From JAQVEM01 sp964603595 (GTDB lineage Bacteria; Actinomycetota; Humimicrobiia; Humimicrobiales; Humimicrobiaceae): a stretch of DNA of 64,000 nucleotides. The notes below the pieces were generated by a model. That model ran no database searches, had not been told where the DNA came from, and saw nothing but the letters and a program-made list of their open reading frames with translations. A program made the translations under genes and the position numbers. Shown one piece after another: positions 19,064 to 29,342 of this stretch (positions are counted from its first letter, which is position 1; each line of letters begins with the position of its first letter). Where the stretch lies: NCBI GenBank assembly GCA_964603595.1, contig CAZRVN010000006.1, positions 53,860 to 117,859 of the forward strand, in the 5' to 3' direction.

Positions 19064-20056
19064 TTAAAAACCCTTTTTATTTATTAACTCAATTACATGC
19101 ATCTCCAGACGTGCACCAAATTGACTTAATACTTCTGATGCAATTGTACTGCCCATTTTACCACAGGTTTCCAGATTCATTCCTCTTACAATTCCGTGAA
19201 GAAATCCTGCTGCATAAAGATCACCTGCCCCGGTGGTGTCAATTACATTATTATTTTTTTTAGCCGCTACCTTATTTACTTTTCCGCCAGACACAATTAC
19301 CGACCCCTTCTCTGACCTGGTAATTACACATATATTCCTTAATTTGATACATCCACTAATAGCATCTTCTATACTTTTTGCTCCAAACAATGATAAAATT
19401 TCCTCTTCATTTGCAAAGAGTACGTCTATATATTTTTTAACAGTACTTAAAAATTCACTTCTATGCCTTTCAACACAAAAAGAATCCGAAAGACTTAAGG
19501 CAACCTTGCCGCCTGTTTTTATGGCTATATTTATTGCTTTTTCAAATGCTTCTTTAGCTCCCCTGCTGTCAAAAAGATAGCCCTCAAGATAGAGTATCTC
19601 GGACTGTGAAATACTAACTTCGTCAATATCATCTGGTTTTAAAAATCCAGAAATACCCAGATAAGTATTCATTGTCCTCTGTGCATCCGGAGTAGTTAAA
19701 ACAATACAGCATGCTGTAGGCATACCATCATCAGCATTTAAAGTGCAGTAGCTAACCCCCATACCTTTTAAATCTTTTTCAAATGATTTACCCAGATTAT
19801 CGTTTCCTACTTTACCTATAAAAGCTACCCTGTCCCCGAGTGATGACATTGCTGCAATGGTATTGGCCACTGAGCCTCCAGACATTTCTTTCACCGTTTT
19901 GATACAGGAATGCAGCTTCTTAACCTCAGATTCATTAATAATTTTCATTGCACCTTTCTGGAGATTGCGCTCTTTAAGAAAATTATCTTCCACATCAGCC
20001 AGCACGTCTACGATAGCATTTCCAATCCCCAGCACTTTATACTTTTTAGTAATCAT
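19064..20056 (-). CDS. PfkB-family kinase, adenosine kinase-like
   Basis: This 330-residue ribokinase-fold protein has GGSVANTIAAMSSLG (59-73, sugar-binding glycine motif) and the catalytic DTTGAGDLYAAGFLHG near the C-terminus. The early KVLGIGNAIVDVLADV and the overall layout resemble bacterial adenosine kinase-like PfkB proteins more than fructokinases. It heads the minus-strand run with mtnP and purC, which supports a nucleoside substrate. Substrate identity is inferred, not shown. Confidence 0.85.
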   Translation of the reverse strand: MITKKYKVLGIGNAIVDVLADVEDNFLKERNLQKGAMKIINESEVKKLHSCIKTVKEMSGGSVANTIAAMSSLGDRVAFIGKVGNDNLGKSFEKDLKGMGVSYCTLNADDGMPTACCIVLTTPDAQRTMNTYLGISGFLKPDDIDEVSISQSEILYLEGYLFDSRGAKEAFEKAINIAIKTGGKVALSLSDSFCVERHRSEFLSTVKKYIDVLFANEEEILSLFGAKSIEDAISGCIKLRNICVITRSEKGSVIVSGGKVNKVAAKKNNNVIDTTGAGDLYAAGFLHGIVRGMNLETCGKMGSTIASEVLSQFGARLEMHVIELINKKGF

Positions 20057-20244
20057 TAGATGTTATATCCTCTTTACTGTAGCATTTGTTTTTTTGACAT
20101 AAATAAATTTGTTTCAGAAAGCTTCTTACCCATAATATTTAATAGAATATTAAAAATTATGTCAATTACTATTACTTTATAAAAATATCTTTTTTAACTA
20201 TAATTTTTATAAATATGAATAAAAAGCCGTAAGAAGAGAGGAAC

Positions 20245-20646
20245 ATGATGTTTGAGCGTCTTACTGTTAAAACCAGAAGCAGAATTGAGATGATTGACAT
20301 TACAGAAAAAGTAAAAAACTTTATTTCAAGTCATAATGTAAAAACCGGCATATGTTGCTTATCTGTCCCACATACCACTGCTGGAATTACCATAAATGAA
20401 AATACCGACTTTAATGTACAGCTGGATATCAACTCTAAATTAGATAATCTAATCCCTCCCAATGATAATTATACCCATATTGAAGGAAATTCCGATTCCC
20501 ATATAAAATCTACATTAGTAGGTTCATCAATAAGTATAATTATTGATGGAGGCAAGCCGGTATTGGGAACCTGGCAGGGTATATATTTCTGTGAATTTGA
20601 TGGACCAAGGAACAGAAAACTCAATATAAAATTAATTGAAGGATAA
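20245..20646 (+). CDS. yjbQ: YjbQ family protein (UPF0047), copy 1
   Basis: The 133-residue protein has the family core SVPHTTAGITINENTD and a C-terminal LGTWQGIYFCEFDGPRNRKLNIKLIEG-like end. YjbQ proteins are small trimeric beta proteins with weak thiamine phosphate synthase activity reported; the true role is unclear. AGAGGA precedes the start; two ATGs (20245, 20248) are both possible. A second, more diverged copy is at 59171. It diverges from the PfkB kinase gene. Confidence 0.88.
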   Translation: MMFERLTVKTRSRIEMIDITEKVKNFISSHNVKTGICCLSVPHTTAGITINENTDFNVQLDINSKLDNLIPPNDNYTHIEGNSDSHIKSTLVGSSISIIIDGGKPVLGTWQGIYFCEFDGPRNRKLNIKLIEG

Positions 20647-20742
20647 ATGTAATAGTTTATATTAAAAATTTACAATCCCTGCTGCTGTAAATAAAGCGGT
20701 AAGGCATTTATATATTATAAAAAACCATGAATTTGTAACAAT

Positions 20743-22095
20743 ATGAACTTATTTGAGCAGATTAAAACCAGCCAGACTACAGATAGCATATTCACTATAC
20801 CTCTTGCTGACAGGATGAGGCCACTAAATCTCGACGAATTTGTAGGACAGGAACATCTGGTAGGAAAAGGTAAAATTTTAAGGAAAATTATAGAAAACGA
20901 CAGGCCATATTCAATAATATTCTGGGGTCCTCCGGGTTCCGGTAAAACTACCCTGGCTAAAATTATTGCTGAAAAAACTAAAAGCAAGTTTATATCATTT
21001 TCTGCAGTGACCTCGGGTATAAAACAGATAAAGGAAATCATGGAAATAGCCAGGTACAATAAGAAAGAACATAATATAAAAACCATATTGTTTGTTGATG
21101 AAATCCACCGTTTCAATAAAGCCCAGCAGGATGCTTTTCTACCCTTTGTTGAAAAAGGAATTATAACATTAATCGGCGCTACTACTGAAAATCCGTCCTT
21201 TGAAGTAAATTCGGCGCTTCTTTCCCGTACCAAAACTTTTATTCTTAATAAATTATCTCCAGAAGACATAAAGACATTAATAAAAAGAGCACTTGCCGAT
21301 AAAGAAAGAGGACTTGGTGAATATAATATAAAAATAGACAATAGCACTATCGATTTTATCAGCCGCTTCTCAGATGGTGATTCAAGAGCTGCCTATAATA
21401 TTCTTGAACTTGCCGTAAGTGCTTATTCAAAAGAAAAAAGTCAGAAAGCTCTTAAAATAGACACCAGACTGATTGAAAATATAATACAGAAAAAAGCACT
21501 AATTTATGACAAAAACGGTGAAGAGCATTTTAACCTTATCTCGGCCCTGCATAAAAGCTTAAGGGGTAGTGACCCTGATGGTGCAGTCTATTGGACAGTA
21601 AGGATGCTTGAGAGCGGTGAGGACCCTCTTTATATAATAAGAAGAATGGTCAGATTTGCATCCGAAGATGTAGGTCTCGCAGACCCTTCTGCTCTACAGG
21701 TTGCAATTTCGGCCAAGCAGAGTTTTGAATTTATAGGTCCGCCAGAAGGATACCTTGCAATTATAGAAGCATCAATCTACCTCGCCTTAGCCCCGAAAAG
21801 TAACTCTCTTTATAAAACATATAAAAAGGTTAAATCTGACATTAAAGAATTTGGATCGCTTCCTGTTCCCTATCACATAAGAAACGCCCCCACTGGTCTA
21901 ATGAAAGATATTGGATATGGTAAAGGTTACAAATATGCACATGATTATAAAGAAGCAATAGTCAACCAGACTCATCTCCCCTATAAGCTCCTTGATCTTG
22001 CAAGGAAATACTACAGTCCAACTGAGAGAGGTTATGAGAAAAAATTAGCTGAAAGACTTAAAAAAATTGACATGTTAAAGAAAAAACAGAAATAA
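20743..22095 (+). CDS. rarA: Replication-associated recombination protein A (RarA/MgsA AAA+ ATPase)
   Basis: The 450-residue clamp-loader-like ATPase has ADRMRPLNLDEFVGQEHL, Walker A GPPGSGKTT, Walker B ILFVDEIHRFNKAQQDAFLP and sensor 1 GATTENPSFEVN. The C-terminal tetramerisation domain includes GSDPDGAVYWTVRMLE and PEGYLAIIEASIYLALAPKSN. It acts at stalled replication forks. No Shine-Dalgarno is obvious before the ATG. It is transcribed towards the convergent asd gene. Confidence 0.95.
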   Translation: MNLFEQIKTSQTTDSIFTIPLADRMRPLNLDEFVGQEHLVGKGKILRKIIENDRPYSIIFWGPPGSGKTTLAKIIAEKTKSKFISFSAVTSGIKQIKEIMEIARYNKKEHNIKTILFVDEIHRFNKAQQDAFLPFVEKGIITLIGATTENPSFEVNSALLSRTKTFILNKLSPEDIKTLIKRALADKERGLGEYNIKIDNSTIDFISRFSDGDSRAAYNILELAVSAYSKEKSQKALKIDTRLIENIIQKKALIYDKNGEEHFNLISALHKSLRGSDPDGAVYWTVRMLESGEDPLYIIRRMVRFASEDVGLADPSALQVAISAKQSFEFIGPPEGYLAIIEASIYLALAPKSNSLYKTYKKVKSDIKEFGSLPVPYHIRNAPTGLMKDIGYGKGYKYAHDYKEAIVNQTHLPYKLLDLARKYYSPTERGYEKKLAERLKKIDMLKKKQK

Positions 22096-22136
22096 TTCAA
22101 CTCTTATACTTTTATAAAACTATTTTTATTTATGTT

Positions 22137-23153
22137 TTATTTTTTTATTAACTCCTCGGCAATCTGAATTGCATTTAGAGCTGCTCCCTTTCTAAGCTGG
22201 TCTCCTACTACCCACATGCTGATGCCATTTTCCACAGATATATCTTCCCTCACCCTTCCAACATAGATATCATCCCCGTTAGAAGAATCAAGAGTGGTTG
22301 GATAAACTGCATTCTTGAAATCATCCTTTAAAACCAAACCTTCACCACCAGCAAGCGCATCCCTTACTGCATCCAGCTCTATTTTCTCTTCAGTTTCAAT
22401 AAACACCGATTCCGAATGTGAGGTGAAAACAGGAACCCTCACCGTGGTTGCCGAAACCATTATATTATTATCATCAAAAATTTTACGGGTTTCATGGACC
22501 ATTTTCATTTCTTCTTTTGTGTAACCGTTATCAAGGAATATATCCACATGGGGAATTACATTAAAAGCTATCTGCACAGGAAAAACTTCACTTTTAACAT
22601 CCTTTTTACCGTTACACATTATTTCCCTTGTCTGGTTTTCAAGTTCAACAATGGCTTTAGCACCCGCTCCGGAAACAGATTGATAGGTGGATACTATAAT
22701 TCTTTTTATTGGTGAAATATCATAAATTGGCTTAAGCGCTACCACCAAAACAATTGTAGAACAATTAGGATTGGCAATAATACCTTTATGTTTAAATATT
22801 TTATTTTTATTTATTTCAGGAACAACCAGGGGCACATCCTCTTCCATCCTGAATGCGCTGCTATTATCTATTACTACAGCACCGCTATCTACAGCATATT
22901 TTGCAAATTCTCTTGAAGTTGAAGCCCCTGCAGAAAAAAGCGCTATATCCACACCACTAAAAGAATCTTTTCTCAATTCCTTTACCTCAAGCTCTTCCCC
23001 CTTAAACAGTATTTTTTTTCCTTTAGACCTGTAAGAAGAAAGGGGTATAAGATTTTTTATAGGGAAATCTCTTTCCTCCAGAATTGATAAAAATACTCTT
23101 CCCACTGCACCTGTTACTCCTGCTACAGCTATATTATATCTTTTTAAATCCAT
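22137..23153 (-). CDS. asd: Aspartate-semialdehyde dehydrogenase
   Basis: Asd reduces aspartyl phosphate to aspartate semialdehyde, the branch point to lysine, threonine and methionine. The 338-residue protein has the Rossmann motif VAGVTGAVGRVFL, the catalytic cysteine C131 in NPNCSTI, and SVSGAGAKA. It follows lysC on the same strand with 137 bases between them, so the first two steps of the aspartate pathway are adjacent. Confidence 0.95.
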   Translation of the reverse strand: MDLKRYNIAVAGVTGAVGRVFLSILEERDFPIKNLIPLSSYRSKGKKILFKGEELEVKELRKDSFSGVDIALFSAGASTSREFAKYAVDSGAVVIDNSSAFRMEEDVPLVVPEINKNKIFKHKGIIANPNCSTIVLVVALKPIYDISPIKRIIVSTYQSVSGAGAKAIVELENQTREIMCNGKKDVKSEVFPVQIAFNVIPHVDIFLDNGYTKEEMKMVHETRKIFDDNNIMVSATTVRVPVFTSHSESVFIETEEKIELDAVRDALAGGEGLVLKDDFKNAVYPTTLDSSNGDDIYVGRVREDISVENGISMWVVGDQLRKGAALNAIQIAEELIKK

Positions 23154-23290
23154 ATGAAGCTCACCACTTTTGAATATAATGTCAATTGCTTTTCAATAAT
23201 TAAAGATTAAAAGCTACAGATAAGTGAAGGATATATTAAAACAATATAAAAATAAATACAATATAAAATAAAAGAAAAAAATTATTTTAC

Positions 23291-24517
23291 TTATTTTTCC
23301 AGCCCAAAACCGCTGTGTAGCACCCTTACCGCCTCTTTCACCCTGCTTTTCTTTATTACACAGGAAATCCTTATCGGAGAGGTACTTATCATTTCAATAT
23401 TAATACCTCTTTCTGCAAGTATACCAAACATTTTTGCCGCCACGCCTGGATGTGACTGCATTCCTGCACCTACAATAGAAACCTTTACAATATTAGTATC
23501 CATTTCTGCGCTTACATTCTTTATTTTATCAATGGTATTTTTTGCCAGTACCATATCCTCGCTTTTTATTGTAAAAGAAATAGCAGCAAGGTTCTTCTCA
23601 CTAACATTCTGTACAATTAAATCAACATTTATATTCTTTTCTGCTAACCTTCCGAATAAATCAGCAGCAATTCCCGGCTTATCCTCCAGACCGAAGACAG
23701 ATACCTTAACCTCTCCTATATCATAAGTTACCCCGGTAACCATCGGCCTTTCCATTCTTTTATCCTTTTTAAAATCATCCATAACCCATGTCCCTTCAAT
23801 ATCATTAAAACTTGACCTTATATGCAATATTACATTATGCTTTTTGGCAAACTCTACTGCTCTAAGGTGAATTACTTTTGCCCCGGAAGATGCCAGCTCT
23901 AGCATTTCATCATAGGAAAGTGATTCTAGTTTTTTAGCTCCATCTACCATATTCGGGTCAGTTGAATAAACCCCATTAACATCTGTGTATATCTCACAAT
24001 ATTCTGCCTTAAGCGCCGAAGCCAGTGCAACAGCTGTGGTGTCCGATCCACCCCTTCCAAGAGTTGTAATGTCACTGTCTAAATTACTCCCCTGGAATCC
24101 TGCTACAATTACTATTCTATCTCTTTTTAACTCTTTTAATATCCTGTCTACTTTTATATTTATAATCTTAGCATTGGAATAGAACTGGTCAGTTAAAATA
24201 CCTGCCTGTCCACCGGTAAGAGAAATAGACTCATAACCTTTTTCCTGAATGGCTATTGCAAGAAGTGAACATGAAACCTGCTCCCCTGTTGATACCAGCA
24301 TATCCATTTCACGCCTTGATGGTTTCTTAGTTATTTCCTCTGCAAGTCCAATTAACCTATCAGTAGTATCACCCATAGCTGAAACAACTACTACTACACT
24401 TTTGCCTTCATTTCTTGATTTTATTGTCCTGCCAGCAACTTTCTTTATTCTATTAATATCACCAACAGAAGTGCCGCCAAACTTCAGGACTATTATATCT
24501 TTCTTACCCATCACCAA
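23291..24517 (-). CDS. lysC: Aspartokinase with two ACT domains
   Basis: The 408-residue enzyme phosphorylates aspartate. KFGGTSVGD (12-20) and the TTLGRGGSDTTAVALA segment mark the kinase domain, and the last ~150 residues contain two ACT domains (VSVFGLEDKPG, VSIVGAGMQSHPG) that bind feedback effectors. It lies between nifJ and asd on one strand. The gap to nifJ is only 55 bases, so there is no lysine riboswitch. Confidence 0.95.
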   Translation of the reverse strand: MVMGKKDIIVLKFGGTSVGDINRIKKVAGRTIKSRNEGKSVVVVVSAMGDTTDRLIGLAEEITKKPSRREMDMLVSTGEQVSCSLLAIAIQEKGYESISLTGGQAGILTDQFYSNAKIINIKVDRILKELKRDRIVIVAGFQGSNLDSDITTLGRGGSDTTAVALASALKAEYCEIYTDVNGVYSTDPNMVDGAKKLESLSYDEMLELASSGAKVIHLRAVEFAKKHNVILHIRSSFNDIEGTWVMDDFKKDKRMERPMVTGVTYDIGEVKVSVFGLEDKPGIAADLFGRLAEKNINVDLIVQNVSEKNLAAISFTIKSEDMVLAKNTIDKIKNVSAEMDTNIVKVSIVGAGMQSHPGVAAKMFGILAERGINIEMISTSPIRISCVIKKSRVKEAVRVLHSGFGLEK

Positions 24518-24572
24518 TTAAATATATTACTATTTTAAATAAAAAATTAAGAATATTAAATTAAAAAACTAT

Positions 24573-27500
24573 TTATTCTGCTTCTGCCATTTTTTTATAT
24601 TTTTCATACTTCTTTCTGGCTTCTTCTTCCGCTCTGCTAAAGAGTTCTTCAGCTATATCCGGGAATGTCTTTGTAAGCGATGAATACCTTACTTCACCCA
24701 TAAGGAAATCCCTGAATGATGCCTTTGGTTCATTTGAATCAAGAATGAATGGATTCTTCCCGCTTTTGTTAAGTTCCGGGTTATATCTATATAAATGCCA
24801 GTACCCGGCATCCACCGCCTCCTTTTCCCTTAACTGGCTACAGCCCATACCAGCATAAATACCATGGTTAATACAAGGACTGTAAGCTATTATAAGTGAC
24901 GGACCATCATATCTCTCAGCTTCAAGGAATGCTTTAAGCGTCTGCTTCTGGCTTGCACCCATTGCTATCTGGGCAACATATACATAGTCATAATTTACAG
25001 CCATAAGCCCGAGGTCTTTTTTCTTCATTTTTTTGCCTGAAGCAGCAAATTTGGCAACAGCTCCCAGAGGGGTTGCCTTTGAAGACTGGCCTCCCGTATT
25101 TGAATATACCTCTGTATCAAATACAAGTATATTTATATTTTCTCCTGATGCAAGTACATGGTCAAGCCCACCATAATCTATATCATAGGCCCAGCCGTCT
25201 CCACCAAATGACCAAACAGACTTTTTAATTAAGTAATCCCTAAGCTCCAGTATTTTATCTCTAATCTCATTGGCTTTTTTATTGCCCAGGTCCTTTTTAA
25301 ATAATTTTAATATCTTTTCGGTAGATTTCTTATTTGCTTCGACATCTTCTTTTCCTTTAATCCATTCAAATGCGGCATTTTTTATCCCGGGATCTACATC
25401 CATATCATTTAGCTGATTCATATAATCTTCTATCCTACTTCTCATCTGCTTTATGGATAGAACCATTCCATACCCATACTCAGCATTATCTTCAAATAAA
25501 GAATTGGCCCACGCCGGTCCTTTTCCTTTCTCATTAACCGTATAGGGACTTGAAGGAGCTGAACCACCCCATATAGATGAACATCCGGTAGCATTTGCTA
25601 TAAGCATCCTATCGCCAAATAATTGAGTGACAAGTTTGGCATAAGGAGTCTCACCGCACCCGCCACAGGCACCTGAAAACTCCAGTAACGGTTTCCTGAA
25701 CTGACTGCTTTTAACTGTTTCAGTAGTTGCAGCGCTTTCTTTAACTAGAATTTTTGAAGCAAAATCCCAGTTCTTAGCCTCTTTCATCTGTGAATCAAGG
25801 CGTTTCATAACCAGTGCTTTTTCCTTTGCCGGACATACCTCTACACAGCTTCCGCACCCGGTACAGTCAAGCGGGCTTACCTGAATCCTATAAGCAAATT
25901 TATCCAGACCCTTACCTTTCGCCTTTATTGTTTTAAAATCTTCAGGAGCATCCTTTAGCTCTTTATCGGTAAGAAGAACAGGCCTTATAGCAGCATGGGG
26001 GCATACATAAGAGCACTGATTGCACTGTATACAATTATCTTCCTGCCATTCCGGTACGTCTATTGCACTTCCTCTCTTCTCATATGCTGTAGTGCCCTGT
26101 GGAAATGTTCCATCCTCGGAACCCACAAATGCGCTAACCGGTATGCTATCACCTTCCTGCCTGTTCATTACTCTCAGCATATTCTTTATGAAATCCGGCT
26201 CCTGGGCTTCTTTTATATCACCCTCCTCTACGGCATCCTTCCAGCTGTCAGGAATTTTAATTTTCTTTAGCGCTTCTATACCTTTATCTACAGCCTGGTA
26301 GTTCATATTTACAATTTTTTCACCTTTTCTGCCATAAGTATTCTTTATAGCTTCTTTCATATATTTTACTGCATCATCAATAGGTATAACTTTTGCCAGT
26401 TTGAAGAAAGCTGCCTGCATAATCATATTTATCCTGCTCCCCAGCCCAATATCAGCTGCGATACTGGTAGCATCAATAATGTAAAAATCAATATCATTTT
26501 CAGCAAGGTACCTTTTCATATTTGCCGGTATCTTTTCATCAAGTTCTTTTTCGCTCCACTGGCAATTTAAAACAAATACCCCTCCCTTTTTTAATCCTTT
26601 AAGCAAGTCATATTTCGTTACATAGGACTGCTTATGACATGCCACATAATCTGCATCGGTTATAAGATATGTTGATTTAATTGGATATTTCCCAAACCTT
26701 AGATGGGAAATGGTAAGACCACCGGATTTTCTAGAGTCATAAGCAAAATAACCCTGGGCATACATATCAGTATTATCACCTATTATCTTTATTGCATTCT
26801 TATTTGCTCCGACAGTACCATCAGAACCCAGACCCCAGAATTTGCACCTTATCGTTCCTTCAGGTGCAGTTTCAATTTCTTCTTTTACCTCAAGAGAAGT
26901 ATGGGTAACGTCATCAGTTATACCCACGGTAAAGCCATTTTTAGGATTATCAGATTTTAGATTATCAAATACAGCTTTTATCTGCCCCGGGGTGGTATCC
27001 TTTGAGCTAAGCCCGTATCTTCCACCTATAATAACCGGCCTGTTCTCAACTTCAAAGAATGCGGTCTTCACATCTGTATAGAGAGGTTCACCCACTGCTC
27101 CCGGCTCTTTTGTCCTATCCATAACTGCAATTTTCTTAACATTATCCGGCAGGGACTTAAATAAAAATTCAGTAGAGAAAGGACGGTAGAGATGTACCTT
27201 TAACACTCCTACTTTTTCACCTGTTTTATTAAGGTAGCTCACAGTTTCGTCTATTGTATCTGTAACGGAGCCCATTGCTATAATTACATACTCGGCATCT
27301 TTTGCCCCAACATAATTAAATGGCCTGTATTTCCTTCCCGTCAGTTTGCTTATCTTCTTCATATAATCTTCTACTATATATGGGGCTTTATCATAAAACC
27401 TGTTTGATGACTCCCTTGCCTGAAAGAATATATCCGGATTCTGAGCTGTACCCCTTGTAACCGGATGCTCCGGGCTTAAAGCTCTCCTGCGAAATTCTTT

Positions 27501-28097
27501 CAATGCATTTTCATCAAGCAGCTTCTTAAAATCTTCATAATCTATCAACTCTATTTTCTGGATCTCATGTGAACTCCTGAACCCATCAAAAAAATGCAAA
27601 AACGGCACTCTTGACTTTATGGCACTCAGGTGCGCCACTCCCCCCAGATCCATAATTTCCTGTACAGAACCGGAGGCAAGAAGCCCAAATCCTGTTTGCC
27701 TTACTGCCATAACATCAGAATGGTCGCCAAATATTGAAAGCGCATGTGTTGCAACGGTACGTGCACTTACATGAAATACACCAGGAAGAAGCTCTCCTGA
27801 AATTTTATACATATTTGGAATCATCAAAAGTAGCCCCTGCGAAGCTGTAAAAGTTGAAGTAAGCGAACCTGTAGCAAGCGAACCATGCAACGCTCCGGAT
27901 GCACCTCCTTCGGATTGCAACTCGCTTACACTAACTGTCTGTCCAAAAATATTTTTTCTCCCATGGGCAGCCCATTTGTCAACATATTCACCCATAGAGG
28001 ACGAAGGTGTAATAGGATAGATAGCTGCTACTTCAGTAAAAGCATATGCTACATATGCTGCTGCCATATTTCCATCCATTGTTTTCATGTTTTTCAT
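24573..28097 (-). CDS. nifJ: Pyruvate:ferredoxin (flavodoxin) oxidoreductase
   Basis: This 1174-residue single-chain PFOR converts pyruvate and CoA to acetyl-CoA, CO2 and reduced ferredoxin, the core step of anaerobic pyruvate use. Domains in order: pyrimidine-binding N-terminus (YAFTEVAAIYPITPSS), core II, the gamma domain, two 4Fe-4S motifs (CIQCNQCSYVCP and CTGCGSCVEVCP), and the TPP domain with CGGCGETPYAKL, ATGCSSIWGGS and FGGDGWAYDID. All expected cysteines are present. The length is typical. It stands upstream of lysC. Confidence 0.97.
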   Translation of the reverse strand: MKNMKTMDGNMAAAYVAYAFTEVAAIYPITPSSSMGEYVDKWAAHGRKNIFGQTVSVSELQSEGGASGALHGSLATGSLTSTFTASQGLLLMIPNMYKISGELLPGVFHVSARTVATHALSIFGDHSDVMAVRQTGFGLLASGSVQEIMDLGGVAHLSAIKSRVPFLHFFDGFRSSHEIQKIELIDYEDFKKLLDENALKEFRRRALSPEHPVTRGTAQNPDIFFQARESSNRFYDKAPYIVEDYMKKISKLTGRKYRPFNYVGAKDAEYVIIAMGSVTDTIDETVSYLNKTGEKVGVLKVHLYRPFSTEFLFKSLPDNVKKIAVMDRTKEPGAVGEPLYTDVKTAFFEVENRPVIIGGRYGLSSKDTTPGQIKAVFDNLKSDNPKNGFTVGITDDVTHTSLEVKEEIETAPEGTIRCKFWGLGSDGTVGANKNAIKIIGDNTDMYAQGYFAYDSRKSGGLTISHLRFGKYPIKSTYLITDADYVACHKQSYVTKYDLLKGLKKGGVFVLNCQWSEKELDEKIPANMKRYLAENDIDFYIIDATSIAADIGLGSRINMIMQAAFFKLAKVIPIDDAVKYMKEAIKNTYGRKGEKIVNMNYQAVDKGIEALKKIKIPDSWKDAVEEGDIKEAQEPDFIKNMLRVMNRQEGDSIPVSAFVGSEDGTFPQGTTAYEKRGSAIDVPEWQEDNCIQCNQCSYVCPHAAIRPVLLTDKELKDAPEDFKTIKAKGKGLDKFAYRIQVSPLDCTGCGSCVEVCPAKEKALVMKRLDSQMKEAKNWDFASKILVKESAATTETVKSSQFRKPLLEFSGACGGCGETPYAKLVTQLFGDRMLIANATGCSSIWGGSAPSSPYTVNEKGKGPAWANSLFEDNAEYGYGMVLSIKQMRSRIEDYMNQLNDMDVDPGIKNAAFEWIKGKEDVEANKKSTEKILKLFKKDLGNKKANEIRDKILELRDYLIKKSVWSFGGDGWAYDIDYGGLDHVLASGENINILVFDTEVYSNTGGQSSKATPLGAVAKFAASGKKMKKKDLGLMAVNYDYVYVAQIAMGASQKQTLKAFLEAERYDGPSLIIAYSPCINHGIYAGMGCSQLREKEAVDAGYWHLYRYNPELNKSGKNPFILDSNEPKASFRDFLMGEVRYSSLTKTFPDIAEELFSRAEEEARKKYEKYKKMAEAE

Positions 28098-28316
28098 AAT
28101 AAATCTACTCCTTTATGCATGAATTTCCTTTATTAGAATTTAAAAATAGTATTTAAAAAAAATTTTTTCTGGATTTTATATACCATAATCATAAACTGAA
28201 GATATCATTGATACTACAAATTCCAAACAAAAAATAAATCATTGCATTATAGCATATTTAGTATATTTTTTTAATAAAATAAGACTGATAATCCTAAATT
28301 TCATACCACCTGCAGA

Positions 28317-28916
28317 TTAAAGTTCCCTGCGTTCGGAAATTGCCTTCCCTATCGTTACCTCATCTGCATATTCAAGGTCTCCACCAACAGGAATACCGCT
28401 TGCCAGCCTTGTAACTTTAATTCCCAGTGGTATCAATATCTTCTTTAAATAACCAGCAGTACTTTCACCCTCAACAGTAGGGTTTAACGCAACTATGACC
28501 TCTTCAACTTCATTAGCTTTAACCTGTTCCAATAATTTCGGAACCCTTATTTCATCAGGCCCGATATTTTCTATCGGAGACAAAAGCCCCCCGAGAACAT
28601 GGTACAGTCCCCTGTATTCACCAGTTTTTTCAATAATAGCTACATCACTTGCCTCTTCCACTATACATATTTTCTTTCTATCCCTCGACCCATCCCTGCA
28701 AATATAACAGACATCTTCTTCGCTGAGACCATAACACTGGCTGCAGAATTTTACTTTATCTTTCATTTCAACCATACTCTGTGATAGTTTTAAAATATCT
28801 TTGCGTGGAAGCTTGAGCAGGAAAAATACAATTCTTTTTGCAGATTTAGGACCTATTCCGGGAAGTTTCTTAAATTCATTTATTAGATTTTCAACACTTT
28901 TTATATATAAAGCCAT
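28317..28916 (-). CDS. recR: Recombination mediator RecR
   Basis: The 199-residue protein has the helix-hairpin-helix FKKLPGIGPKSAKRIVFFLL, a four-cysteine zinc finger (C-x2-C ... C-x2-C: CSQCYGLSEEDVCYIC) and a Toprim domain with ALNPTVEGESTAGYL. With RecO and RecF it loads RecA at gaps. It is the last gene of the conserved dnaX-ybaB-recR block, 108 bases after ybaB. Confidence 0.95.
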   Translation of the reverse strand: MALYIKSVENLINEFKKLPGIGPKSAKRIVFFLLKLPRKDILKLSQSMVEMKDKVKFCSQCYGLSEEDVCYICRDGSRDRKKICIVEEASDVAIIEKTGEYRGLYHVLGGLLSPIENIGPDEIRVPKLLEQVKANEVEEVIVALNPTVEGESTAGYLKKILIPLGIKVTRLASGIPVGGDLEYADEVTIGKAISERREL

Positions 28917-29024
28917 ATTTACACTTGAAATTTAGAATCTATTAATAATATTAGGCATAGAGCATTAAAACTTTCAATACTGTAACAATTCGTCACTATA
29001 ACAAGTCACAACCATTAACCGGAT

Positions 29025-29339
29025 TTAAAATAGCCCGGGAATGTTCATACCCCCGGTAAGCACAGACATCTTTTTTTTTGCCTCATCTTTAGATTGTTTA
29101 ACAGCATCATTTACAGCAACCATTACCATATCCTCAATCATATCCAGATCACCTGGATCAACCATCTCCTTATTAATCTCTACCCCAATAATTTCCTGGT
29201 TTCCGTTTATCCTGACCTTAACCGCACCTCCGCCAGCAGAAGCTTCAAACTTCATTCCCTTTAACTCTTTCTGTATTTCATGTATTTTTTGCTGCATAAT
29301 TTTAGCCTTCTTCATCATACTGCCATAATCAAAGCTCAA
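29025..29339 (-). CDS. ybaB: YbaB/EbfC nucleoid-associated protein
   Basis: The 104-residue protein has the family pattern of a long N-terminal helix (MMKKAKIMQQKIHEIQKEL) and a beta segment with GGGAVKVRINGNQEIIGVEI. It binds DNA as a dimer. Three bases separate it from dnaX, and recR follows, the usual order in many phyla. Confidence 0.93.
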   Translation of the reverse strand: MSFDYGSMMKKAKIMQQKIHEIQKELKGMKFEASAGGGAVKVRINGNQEIIGVEINKEMVDPGDLDMIEDMVMVAVNDAVKQSKDEAKKKMSVLTGGMNIPGLF

Positions 29340-29342
29340 TTT

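Noticed and set aside
20715..21347. 210-residue ORF antisense to rarA
   Set aside because: It is a frame shadow of rarA with low-complexity hydrophobic composition and no family features.
24518..24572. Lysine riboswitch upstream of lysC
   Set aside because: The gap to nifJ is 55 bases, far too short.
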